64,000 bases of DNA from Gambelia wislizenii. Lineage: Eukaryota; Chordata; Lepidosauria; Squamata; Crotaphytidae. Shown one piece after another: positions 53,883-64,000 of this stretch (positions are counted from its first letter, which is position 1; each line of letters begins with the position of its first letter). The notes below the pieces were generated by a model, which saw only the letters and a list, made by a program, of their open reading frames with translations, was not told the DNA's origin and searched no databases. The position numbers and the translations under genes are program-made. The stretch lies in assembly GCA_030847615.1 (NCBI GenBank), contig JAUMIR010000001.1, forward strand, positions 255,443,187 to 255,507,186, written 5' to 3'.

Positions 53883-56800
53883 TATATTTTTACTTTGCTG
53901 AAAAACTGATTCTCTCTTTTCTTCTCTCTTATTTTCTTTTAAATATAATCTGTTTTGTCATGTGGTGGTGTATTCATGTTTACTTTTATGTTTTGTGTTT
54001 ATCTCTTTGTGTTTTTATTGCACGTAAACTAATAAAAATTATTTTAAAAGAGAGAAAAATCTCAGCCAAATATCACATACTGAAAAGCATCACAATGGTG
54101 TCTAATAGATCTGATTTGACTAAGGGCAAATTATTCTTATGGAAAGTAAATGTACTGCATTCCGTACTGGTCACATGAACAATTCTTACCAATTGAGTAA
54201 ACAATTTATTCTATCTGTCTATCTAAGTTCCTTTCAAAGGGCCCTCTATTAACACTGATGACAGTTTTCATAAAGTAAGCCCTCATATCTCAGCTCTCAG
54301 GTATTCAAGTAATTCTGTATGATGAGAAATAAGAACTATTAATTAATTACTACCATTGGACTCATGAAGGACATATCTCTGAGAGAACATATCAGGAAAC
54401 TCTTCAGATTTTGTTGTCAGCATGAACTGTTCAGACAGATTGTAATTGTGTTTGCTTGGGAAGAAGCTCCACTAATTTGCTTCTAAGTAGTGCATTTAGG
54501 ATTGTCTCCTCCTCTTAGGAATAAACTCCTAAGAACAAGGCTGTGTATGAGATCTCATGGAGCTTCCTTTGTGAATGCTACACCATGCACTTCAACATGG
54601 ACAGGTATCCAAGTGTCATTCTACACTGATGCATTCAAATGGAAAAAGCAGCCTTTACAAATTAGGGAGCCCTTTCAGCCACATCAAATCACATGTTCGG
54701 AGGTGATACACGTTTTAAGTTGAACAACCCAAACCCTCAACACAGCAGGAGGTAATTTATTTTTTTGCTGGAACAGCAATTAGTTCCATGTTCTGTTCTC
54801 TATAATCCTTTCCTATCCTTGACCCCAGGTATCTGAATTCTAACTTGTTTTCTTCTAACATATCCAGAAAAAGATCAAGATATTAGCCTTTGGGAACACG
54901 AGTGGAATTGAGAGGGGATTTAAATGTCTTACTTTTCAGCATGGTGAAACAAACACAGCAGTAGATTAATGCAAGGATTTAAGCTTACCCAGCATGAGTG
55001 CTTTGAAAAAAATGTTCAGGACTGCTTTGTAGAGCAGCAAAATAAGGGCTCCCAAACAAATGTAGAAGCAGAAGGCAAAACTTCTATAGGTATGGATGGA
55101 TCTGAAACAAGCAGATCTGACAGACTCTAGGGTCTGTCTAGTCCAGCATTCTGTTCACACAACGGGCAACCAGTTGCCTAAGGGAAGCCCACCAACAGCT
55201 CAAGGGTAAGTAAATTGTGGTTTTCCATCCCTGTTGTATATACTGTATTAGGCAAAGAATGGGCAAAGAGTATTACAGGGACTCTTGGTCTGGACTCACA
55301 CATGTAGTCAGCCTCATGTACAAGCCATTTGCTTTGAAGTCATCTGTGGCTCATTACCTGTTCTTTTCACCATGCTGTTGCAAGGCTATTAAAAAAATAA
55401 TCAGGGCTGCATGCCAAACTACCTCAAACAAATGATTTCCCAACTGAAGTTGCCTCTGTGGCTTCATTTCAGAAGCCACTATGATTTAGACATGTGGGCA
55501 GGAGATATTTTACTGCCCAACATATTTTGAACATACAAACTCTACCCTGGAAGCAACTTGGATTTTGCTCCATCAAGAGAAACCAAAATTGTCTTCCATA
55601 CTACTTCAAAATATATGTAAAAATACTGCAGAAGATAATTTTCATTTCCATTTGAAAGATCTGAATCTGAATTGTCCATCAGCAAGAGTTATAATATACT
55701 CAGAATCATTTGCTGCTCTCCCTGCTTTCCTCCAATGTTTGAAATTAGTCTCAGTTAAGATATTTTATTTACTGCATCATAAGAAGAAGGTTAAAAAATC
55801 AGATATATGCATATAATCTACAGGGCATACTTATTAAATGTCCATAAGGAAAATGAAACTATTGTTGACCATAACTCACTCCAAAGACAAATGGGAATCT
55901 AGGAGGCTATGCAAATATGACAATGTGCAGATTTCTATGGTTGTGGTTGGTCCAACCTCTGGGGGAATGGTGAGCAAATGCACAGTATCATGTCTGTTAG
56001 GTTTCAAGAAATACATTTCAGGGCAGCAAGCCTTAAAATTTCTCTGTTTACGGTTCCTATGTTCTAGCCTTGTATTATGACCCAGGTAAGTTCAGCCTTG
56101 ATGCAGTTGAGCCAGTATGAAAACATTAACCCACCAAATAAATAAAGGACAGTAAGATTGAACATTTTACGTGCTCAGATAATAGGAGCAATGGGAGTAA
56201 AATACCGATCCAAAGGTGTCGTGAAGCTATTTCATCTTTTCCTCTTGGATAGGTTTGTGTATCTATAACAAGAGGAAATGTAGATATAATAGGAAAACAT
56301 GAGAGTGTAACAAATAGAAAATGGTGTCATTTTTGCCCATTATGAAAGCTTGTGTTTGAGGTAGGATAAAAAAAATAAAAGCCTCACCTGGAGGTGCTCC
56401 CAGTGTACACTTGGGGTGATATCTAACAGTATACAGACTGTGTAGTGATCATGGCTATTTCCCAACCCTCTGGAGCATGCGGGAGGGGGGTAACAGAAGG
56501 GGGGAATCTGTTCTGCAGGCAGACAGACACTCTTGGACATAACCCTTGGATTCCAGTGTGCTTCTAGCAGTTTCATGTCCCCATAATATCTGTATTTTTC
56601 TTCATCTCCTAATTTATGAGATTATGAGGCAATTTCTAAAACTTTTATGACTGTGATGTAAATCTGATAACTACATATAAACTGTGAGAAAGCCTATATG
56701 TGTACGGTATATTAGGGTTGCTGATTCTGAATTAGCTGAGTTGGCTATACTCCAGCCACAAACTGTTCATTATTGCAAAGCTTCCAACTGGATGTTTTAA

Positions 56801-57250
56801 ATTAAAAAAAAAATATGTTTTTCTCATTATGTGTAAAGGCTGAGAGGGTGTGCTTGCTCATATACCCAATTTACATTTTCCTCTGACAGTTGAAACAACC
56901 TGCTTGCTCTCCCATGGGAAATGAATCTCAGAATGTTGCTTACTTGTACTGGTTTTCTTACAGTCTGAAAATGGCACTATTAGAGAAGCAAATCATGAGG
57001 CAATCAAGGGAGACAAATACATATGACACTTAAATGTGAAAATTATACTGCATTATATGTTTGAAGCTAGCATGTCAAATATTTTTAACTAGGGCAGGAC
57101 ATCAGTCCCCATGGAAGTAGCTTATACATCATCATATTTTAAACCCTATAGCTGCATAAAAGAAAAGAAGGATGCCTGCTTATGTAAAAATATGGTGGGG
57201 GGGGCATGTTCTTACAATTTCATCTTAGGACCACAGTTCAAATATATATC
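53883..57250. other. Long intronic stretch with few repeats
   Basis: No exon was recognised over about 3.4 kb. Around 54440-54500 'ttgcttctaagtagtgcatt' with 'taggattg' looks like a dispersed repeat trace. Around 55100-55210 'ctagtccagcattctgttca' with 'gggaagcccaccaacagc' resembles another common reptile repeat. Confidence 0.45.
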
Positions 57251-57262
57251 AACTTTAAATTA

Positions 57263-59999
57263 ATGTGAAGTCGATGGCTTTCACAGCCAGCATCCATAGA
57301 TTTTCCTTGGGTTTTTTTCAGGCTGTGAGGCCGTGTTCTGGAATAGTTTCTTTCTGACATTTTGCCTGCATCTGTGGCTGGCATCTTCAGAGAATGGTTG
57401 GGTAGGAGTATATGTGGGGTTTATATGCTGTGAACCCCTGTTGGGGAGTATATGGAAGTTTGTGTAATTGAATGGTTAGTTTCTGGGTATAGAAATGCAA
57501 GGCTCGTTAGTGTCTGTTTGGCTAATGGTTGGTTGATGGGCCATTAGCTGCTGGGAATCCCTTTTTCCCTGGGTGGAATTCCTTTGCAAAGGAATTCCAC
57601 CCACAAAGACCTGGCGACACAGACAAGGAGCTATTATCACTCCACCTCAACATCACTCAAAAAATGAACACCCAAGACTGAGACAAAATTGACAACTTCA
57701 CCTACAGAAAAATGGAAAAAGATATGGTGATTCACACTGAAAGACAGAAACAAAAAATTGACAAATGCCACAAACCCCAACAGAAACCCCAGATGGACAC
57801 ATCACAGACTATTATCAACCTAACAGAATGGCAACTGTCAAAAGAAAGAAACATCCATCCTGTCCAAAGGAGGCAATTTTGCAGTTACCACCACCAGAAT
57901 CCCAGTTGAAGACATCATCGCCCATGTTGAATCTGCTCTCTACCTTCTCCCGGAGGAAGAGGCAGAAGAGATAAGAGGAGAAACAGCTAGGATCCTGAGG
58001 AATGCAAAACCACCACCTAGCAACATAACCATAAAAGATCATAAAAGAAAGAAAAGCCATCAAAGATCTCAGTGCAGACCCAGAAATCATTATTCTCCCA
58101 GCAGACAAAGGCAATGCCACAGTAATCATAGAAACAGAAAAATACAGACAAAAAATAAGGGAACTCTTAGACCCTGCAACATACAGAAAACTCAAGAAAG
58201 ACCCAGCCAACAAAATCACCAGAAAAACAAATGCCTTGATCAAGAACTCATCAATTCAGCCAATCATACATCAGAATCTATGCAGATCAGAGGCTCTCCC
58301 ACCAAGACCATATTGACTTCCCAAGATCCACAAGGATTCCATTCCACTCCGAACCATAGTGAGCACCATTGGATCCCCCACGTATGACTTGACCAAGTTT
58401 CTGGCCATACAATTACAGACCCACATAGGACAAACCCCTCACTACATCAAAGACTCAGCTCACTTCATAGAGAAAAAAAATCAACAACATCGAACTGAAA
58501 CCTGGAAACAGACTGATCAGTTTTGATGTTGTCTCCTTGTTCACCAAAGTCCCCATTATGTACACCATGGTACTCGTACAACAAATATTTCCTGAGGACA
58601 TCATAGCCTTGTTCAAACACTGCCTCACCACAAGCTACTTCCAGTGGGATAATGAATTCTACGAACAGATAGATGGGGTAGCCATGGCAGCCCCCTGAAC
58701 CCAGTGATAGCAAACTTTTACATGGAACATTTTGAAAAGCAAGCCCTGGAAACAGCACCAAAACAGCCCACAACATAGTTCCGATATGTGGATGACACTT
58801 TTACCATTTGGAGCCATGGAGAAGAAGATTTAGTCTCCTTCCTGAACCACCTGAACAGCACCCACCCAAATATCCAATTCACAATGGAAAAAGAGAAGGA
58901 AGGAACACTGCCATTCTGGGATGTCCTGGTCATCCGCAAATCAAACCAACGGTTAGGCCACAAGGTATACAGAAAACCCCCACACATGGACAGATACCTA
59001 CATAAGAACTCCAATCATAACCCAGGACAAAAAAGAAGCACAATAAAAACATTGGTAGACCATGCAAAAAGGATCTGCGAAACCCACTACCTGGAGGACG
59101 AACTGAGGCACCTAAACTGGGCCCTACAGGCTAATGGTTACTCCAGATCAGACATCACAAGAGCAACCAGACCCAGAAAAAAACCACAGGAATGAAGAAG
59201 AAAGACAGCCACCCAAAGGGAAGGTATTTTACCATACATCAAAGGAGTCACAGACAGAATAGGGAAACTGCTGAGGAAACACAACCTCCAAAAAATCTAC
59301 AGACCAACCAAGAAAATCCAAGAAATGTTACGCTCAGCGAAGGACAAAAGAGACCCTCTCACAGCTGCAGGAGTTCATCGCATACCATACAGCTGTGGAC
59401 AAGTTTACATAGGGACTACTAAATGCAGTGTGCAAACACAAACCAAGGAACATGAGAGACACAGCAGACTGGGTCAGCCAGAAAAAATCAGCAGTAGCAG
59501 AACATGTTATAAACCAACCTGGACACAAAATGCTATTTAAAAACACAGAAATTCTGGACCAGGCCAGCAACTATCATGTCAGAATGCACAGGGAAGCTAC
59601 TGAAATCCACAAACACCTGGACAACTTCAACAGGAAAAAAGAAACCTTAAAAGTAAACAAAATCTGGCTCCCAGTTTTGAAGAACAATAGAATCAAAATT
59701 CAACACTTACAAAGGAATTCCACCCAGGGACAAAGGGATTCCCAGCAGATAATGGCCCATCAACCAACCATTAGCCAAACAGACACTAACGAGCCTTTGC
59801 ATTTCTATATCCAGAAACTAACCATTCAATTACACAAATTTCCATATACTCCCCAACAGGGGTTCACAGCATATAAACTCCACATACACTCCTACCCAAC
59901 CATTCTCTGAAGATGCCAGCCACAGATGCAGGTGAAATGTTAGAAAGAAACTATTCCAGAACACAGCCTCACAGCCTGGAAAAAAACCAAGGAACATCT
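57263..59999 (+). mobile_element. Penelope-like element with inverted terminal copy and 12-bp TSD
   Basis: TSD aactttaaatta lies at 57251-57262 and 60000-60011. The 3' terminal repeat (59711-59999) recurs at the 5' side in reverse complement (57263-57585, with about 35 extra bases at the outer edge: 'gtcgatggctttcacagcc'). At the junction the inverted copy meets a 15-bp direct stub, forming the hairpin gggtggaattccttt / aaaggaattccaccc (57571-57585 and 57588-57602). The body encodes a broken RT with YVDD and a broken GIY-YIG endonuclease. Such complex terminal repeats are typical of Penelope-like elements. Confidence 0.94.
57700..59900 (+). pseudogene. Penelope RT and GIY-YIG endonuclease (broken)
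   Basis: In order: a Lys/Gln-rich N-terminus (57700-58000), ILPADKGNATVIIETEKYRQ (about 58092 on), DFPRSTRIPFHSEP-like shifted frames, ISFDVVSLFTKVPI (about 58520), FKHCLTTSYFQWDNEFYEQI then DGVAMAAP, FRYVDDTFTIWSHG (catalytic YVDD near 58785), PFWDVLVIRKSNQRLGHKVY, and a GIY-YIG region IPYSCGQVYIGTTKCSVQTQ then TKEHERHSRLG (about 59380-59470). Then AVAEHVINQPGHKMLFKNTE in the next frame. Stops and shifts break it several times. The GIY-YIG domain would cut the target and the RT would copy the RNA. Confidence 0.92.
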
Positions 60000-60011
60000 A
60001 ACTTTAAATTA

Positions 60012-60320
60012 CTTTTTCATTCAGTGTATGTTTCTCCTCACTCTTCGGGGTTATTTGATTAGTGTATTGTCAGTGTCTAGCTTTGGGATACAAGAGTACA
60101 TTTGGCTGCTACTAGCTAATCTCTCTCTTATGTGTCTGCCTAGTAATGTCTGGTAAAACTGATTTGTGATAGGATATTATGGAAAATATTTTAATCTCCC
60201 CCCACACCACAAACCTGTTGTCTTCCAAAGCAGCTCATATCAGTTCTAAAAAGAGACAGAGTCTGCCTGCAAACTAATAAATAAGCCAGGGCCCATAAAC
60301 CAAGGATTTATCTAGGTATA
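60012..60320. other. Intronic sequence, nothing recognised
   Basis: Short AT-rich stretch between the Penelope-like element and a SINE. Confidence 0.4.
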
Positions 60321-60563
60321 AGAGTCAATGTGCTGTAGGGTTTTGAGCATTGGACTATGACTCTGGAGACCAGGGTCTAAATCCCTTCTCAGTCATGGAA
60401 AGCCACTGGGTGAACTTTGGCAAGTCACACTCTCTCAGCCTCAGAGGAAGGCAAAGGCAAAGCCCCTCTGAACAAATCTTGCCAAGAAAACCCTACAATA
60501 GGTTGACTTTAGGGTCACCATAAGTGGGAAACAACTTGAAGGCACACAACAACAAATAACAAT
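60321..60563 (+). mobile_element. tRNA-derived SINE (plus strand)
   Basis: A-box-like 'tgctgtagggttttgagcat' and B-box-like 'gggtctaaatccc'. Body with 'ggcaagtcacactctctcag', 'cttgccaagaaaacccta', 'gtcaccataagtgggaaaca' and 'acttgaaggcacacaacaac'. Tail (AAC/AAT)n. Same family as 10561-10797. Confidence 0.93.
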
Positions 60564-62177
60564 GAACCTGTAAAGGGAGCACCAACCCAGGATCCAAGCT
60601 ATTTCTGGTTTACTTAGCTGCTCGAGCTAGCTAATGGGAGGAGATACCGTAATGGGCGGAAAAAGGCTGCATGTACCAGAACATTCCAGAGGATCAAGTG
60701 CAAAGAGCTAGTCGTTTGGTACCCCTTCACTGCACAGGATACAGATATCTTCCATCAAGACCATGCTACGACCTTCCCCAAGTGCTTAAAAATACAATAT
60801 TTTGTCATTGAGATTATGGCTTTTAAAAAATGCCATCATTATGAGGTACAATATCCCTACAAGAGGTGCACAGAAACCTACTGGATAATGCCTGCAACAC
60901 CATTAGCAAATAGCAACATTATTCCTCCTCAGGCCAACTGTTTGTGATCTTTAAAAAACTATTTCATTTAAATGTTTCATTAGATTCTGATCATTGTCCT
61001 GTTGTAAACCCTTTCTAAGAAGTAATGAATAGAAAAAACCCTTCTATCAGCAAGGCTGTTGCTTTTCTAAACATATCTTTTTACTTACAAAAAAGAGGGA
61101 AAGGAATTGATTTTTTGTGTGTGTGTGCAAGGTAAATTCTTTGCATCACCAGAATAGTTATCTTTCACTGTTCTATTTTGTTTTTAAAGTGCATAGAGTA
61201 CAAGGACCTCTAATAGCAAACTTACTTGCTGCAACAAGCCTATAGCATCCTCTCACAACTGCTACAGTGTGGTAGCATACACATCCTCATCTGCAGAATG
61301 TGGCTAGGCACATTCTCATTTCACGCCAGTTTGATTAATGAGTCTCAGCTAATTGTGTGAAAGATTCTTTCCCTTTACAAAGCCAGTTCAGGTTATTGTT
61401 TGGCCCATCATGATCAACATGTGAAAATAAGAGAGGTTTAGTTTTCAAGCACTGAAGTCAAAAGAGGGCAGTTTGGAGCAAGTCACAGAGCAACACCCAC
61501 TTCTTTGAAGAGATGATACTATGCTCTGCTAAACCTGTAAACCTTGGTCTGAAAGTATTCCCCTCTCCCACACTCTTCTTGCCTTTCCTGCTTGGTTTTC
61601 GGACAGATCTTGCCCCCTCTCCCAGTGCAAGCAAGACACACAGGCTAATAAGCAGGTGGATGGATTTCACGTTTCAGGGTTTTTAATATTTCACTTTTAT
61701 ATTTTTTCCCTAGAAAATGATCCTGCTGAGAGGTTGAGGATTGGTGTTGATCATTTCCCCATCCCACCCTCACTGACACTTGGGTATACTGCTCTGAAAG
61801 ATATCCCCTGAGAAAACATTAAACAAAAAGGGAAGGGGGGGAGAGGAAAGGAATGGAATGGAGAGGGGAAAGAAAGGCTGCTTTTCAAAGCATACTTCTC
61901 AATCTGCCCACATCAAAATAAGAGACAACTGGCCCTTTGAAGTTCAGGATACAGTATTCTCACCCAGTCTGCATGGGAATAAAAGAAACGTGCTTTATAA
62001 ATCACATATGCAGCTGTGTGCCTGCTCTCCCTCTCTTTCATACACATGCACACATGCATGCACACAGACTTCATTACCTTGCCCACACAAAAATCACTGG
62101 CAAAAAGGTTTTAGGGACCTTATAGCTCTTCTCCAGAAAGATTAAACCATATAACCGTTGTCTGTTCTGTGTAAAAC

Positions 62178-62180
<3 letters not shown>
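60564..62180. other. Intronic sequence near the upstream CDK15 exon
   Basis: No repeat family or exon was recognised. The minus frame at 61458-61670 translates to a hydrophobic start followed by basic residues, but its first codon is GTG and no splice context was found; it is treated as a finding only. Confidence 0.4.
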
Positions 62181-62226
<46 letters not shown>

Positions 62227-62365
62227 TGTGTGTTTGTGTGTGTATGCCTTCAAGTTGTCTGTTGACTTATGGCAACCCCATGAATTCCATAGGGTTTTCT
62301 TAGGCAAGGATTACTCAGAGGTGATTTTGCCAGTTCCTTCCTCTGAAATATAGCCTACAGCACTA
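62181..62365 (-). mobile_element. 5S-type SINE body, head missing, with microsatellite tail
   Basis: Positions 62232-62361 contain 'gccttcaagttgtctgttga', 'cttatggcaaccccatg', 'gggttttcttaggcaagga' and 'tatagcctacagcact', i.e. the body of the 5S-SINE up to the first bases of the 5S part. The rest of the 5S head is absent. The tail side is (CT)n(GT)n at 62181-62231. Confidence 0.85.
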
Positions 62366-62388
62366 TAAAATAAAGACAGAAGCTTGTG

Positions 62389-62438
<50 letters not shown>

Positions 62439-62443
62439 TACAC
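62389..62443. repeat. (CT)n(CA)n microsatellite
   Basis: A CT run is followed by a CA run to about 62443. It explains the Ser/Leu/His/Thr frame here. Confidence 0.95.
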
Positions 62444-63331
62444 AAGACCAAAGGTTATACCAAGTTTGTGCTATGCCACTGAGATTATGCAGTTCTTCAG
62501 TTTGCTGTATCCATCTGTTAGTCTTGTTCATTCTGCAGGCAAGGATCTTGTGTTTATGTTACAGTGCTTAAGAGCTGTGTGGCTGGTTGAAAGGGCAGCA
62601 AATGTACCCAGCATGGCAATACCTCCCCTTTCTACTGCCCTGACCTGGGCAATCCCACACTGCCACTACCTGGTAATTCACAGGAAGGCTGGCCATTCTG
62701 AGAGGAAAAGGAAATGATAGCTGAAGAGAGTAGCAGAACTGACCTTAGGTACATTTAGCTTGGAGTGGAGGTTGCTTAAAGCTACAGCAGTAGTATAGTA
62801 GAAGGAGGAAACAGCAGCTAGAGGGGGTGGAGGAAAAGGCCTCAGGAAAGGACACTTAAGAAGGGGGCACAAGATGCAAAATGTGATTTGGAAAGGACAA
62901 ATGGAAAATTTCTCCAAATGAAATAGAGGGAATAGGTTGGAGAGGAGCCCAGAGGCAACTGCATAAAAACAGTGGGCTTAGGAAAGGAAAGAAGGGCGAA
63001 TGTAGGACTCAGGAAAAGGCCTGAGTGGGATATCTGACAGGGAAGAGGAGGAAGCCAGGGGCCTAGGTGGAGTAGAACTAGCATAGGGGAGAAGAGAAGG
63101 CTAGAATGGCCGGGCAATCAGCAGCAGCCTTCTTAATAGTCATAGTGTTCTACAGTCCTCATCCTGCTCTTGCGTAGCATTGAACTGCTTTCCAGATGGC
63201 AGTTTTTGACCTCAACATTCAAGTATTGTTAAGAATAGGGTACAACCATGGATTATAATTATGTGAAAAGCATCCCCAAGGAGCATTTCTAGTGTTTATA
63301 TCATTTGAAGAGGTAGCCAGAAAGATCATAC
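62444..63331. other. Intronic sequence next to the CDK15 exon
   Basis: Purine-rich in 62690-63110. No repeat or exon was recognised before the donor at 63331. Confidence 0.45.
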
Positions 63332-63395
63332 CTGGTTTGTAATGTTGAAGCTTGGAAACTCCTGGCCATGTTTCCTCTGTTGAGACTCCCAGTAC
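63332..63395 (-). CDS. CDK15: CDK15 internal exon (kinase C-lobe, VLGV...TWPGVSKL)
   Basis: This is the most upstream CDK15 exon in the window, 64 nt on the minus strand. It has a cag acceptor after a pyrimidine-rich tract and a gtatga donor. It reads 21 codons plus one base, beginning VLGVSTEETWPGVSKL and ending QHYKP. As I recall the human protein, CDK15 (PFTAIRE-2) has VLGVPTEDTWPGVSKL followed by a similar short stretch at this place. This segment lies in the CMGC-kinase C-lobe after the activation segment. CDK15 is a cytoplasmic/membrane-associated cyclin-dependent serine/threonine kinase of the PFTAIRE group. The exon ends one base into a codon, which fits the next exon at 29106-29154. 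The exon before it (Q-PLFPG region) was not found up to 64000 and should lie beyond the window. CDK14 is less likely because the later exon matches CDK15 better. Confidence 0.93.
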
Positions 63396-64000
63396 CTGTG
63401 CAAGACAAAAGACATAGACTAAAATCTCCGCTTAATACATTTATGCAGCAAATCAGATTCTAGTCTCCTTATGTTCCTGAAAAGGAATTCAGAAATGTTT
63501 TCTTGTCAGGAGAGGTGGGCATACAAATGTGTTTCAGTGACTGCTCCAGAAAGTGCCATTTCCAATATATGTGCAGTTGTCAGAATCACTGCACAGGCTT
63601 ATTTACACCTAAGGTGCTCCCCTAGAAACCAGGACTGCATTGATGAGTGACTCTTGACAGCAGCTTGCTCAAATGATAGGCATTCAGAAATTGTACACTG
63701 TGGCTGTGAGAGAGACCCCTGCTGTTCTGAGATGAAAGGGAATAGGTAGTAAACGGATCTTCTGACAGGTGTTCAAAAACAATCCAGGGCTCAATTCAAA
63801 GACAGACTGGGTCTCAAGAACACTCTATCTTGATTAGCTGGTCTGAGTCTGTCCTTAAGACTCTGTCTTCAAGCAAATAAATCCATGTGAATAAAGATGA
63901 GATACCCACAAGCAATCTTTTGGTTACTAGCTGAATGAGAGACACAAGACCAAGCTGTACTGTTTATCTTGGCAATTACATGGTTCTCTTTTTAAAATAT
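63396..64000. other. CDK15 intron upstream of the first visible exon
   Basis: It carries the pyrimidine-rich acceptor tract of the 63332-63395 exon at its left edge. No earlier CDK15 exon was found to the end of the window. Confidence 0.5.

Overview
This is about 64 kb of vertebrate nuclear DNA, most likely from a squamate reptile (a lizard). The repeats support this: CR1 LINEs with the 'tagaatcatagaa' 3' end, a 5S rRNA-headed SINE, a tRNA-headed SINE with an (ACA)n-like tail, DIRS and Penelope-like elements, and hAT and Tc1/mariner DNA elements. The species is an inference. There are no bacterial-style genes, and most open frames are transposon remnants or low-complexity translations.

The host gene is on the minus strand. 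Three small exons, each with AG/GT splice sites, compatible phases and matching peptides, encode part of the C-terminal lobe of the kinase CDK15 (PFTAIRE-2). In transcription order they are 63332-63395, 29106-29154 and 18462-18601. The introns between them are about 34.2 kb and 10.5 kb. The intron after the last exon runs off the left edge (at least 18.4 kb). The earlier kinase exons and the final coding exon(s) were not found and are probably outside the window.

Everything else is intron, largely filled by mobile elements. From left to right: (i) 0-13 kb: TA-flanked MITEs, two copies of an LTR-like repeat, a 5S-SINE, tRNA-SINEs and a hAT-like non-autonomous element. (ii) 14.3-18.4 kb: a full-length APE-type LINE on the minus strand with an 8-bp target-site duplication (TSD), interrupted by a CR1 with its own 7-bp TSD. 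(iii) 20.9-21.6 kb: an LTR with a 5-bp TSD. (iv) 21.8-28.2 kb: a structurally complete but mutated DIRS-type tyrosine-recombinase retrotransposon on the minus strand, with inverted terminal repeats and an internal complementary region. (v) 30.8-36.3 kb: a hAT-like element containing tandem repeats, then a LINE fragment split by a Tc1-like transposon, itself split by a MITE and by a second LTR of the 20.9 kb family. (vi) 37.1-41.7 kb: a second, older DIRS on the plus strand. (vii) 42.1-43.4 kb: a 5'-truncated relative of the 14.3 kb LINE. (viii) 48.8-52.4 kb: a hAT-like element with near-identical 8-bp TSDs, loaded with later insertions including a GC-rich palindromic tandem array. (ix) 57.3-60.0 kb: a Penelope-like element (RT plus GIY-YIG) with an inverted 5' copy of its 3' terminal repeat and a 12-bp TSD.

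The window is best read as a host gene intron that has accumulated layers of transposons whose relative order can be worked out from nesting. I saw no clear new gene system. The strongest second-look items are the DIRS terminal architecture, the multi-level nest at 32-36 kb, the Penelope terminal inversion, two SINE families with different RNA-polymerase-III heads on one shared 3' body, and MITEs that share ends but not interiors.
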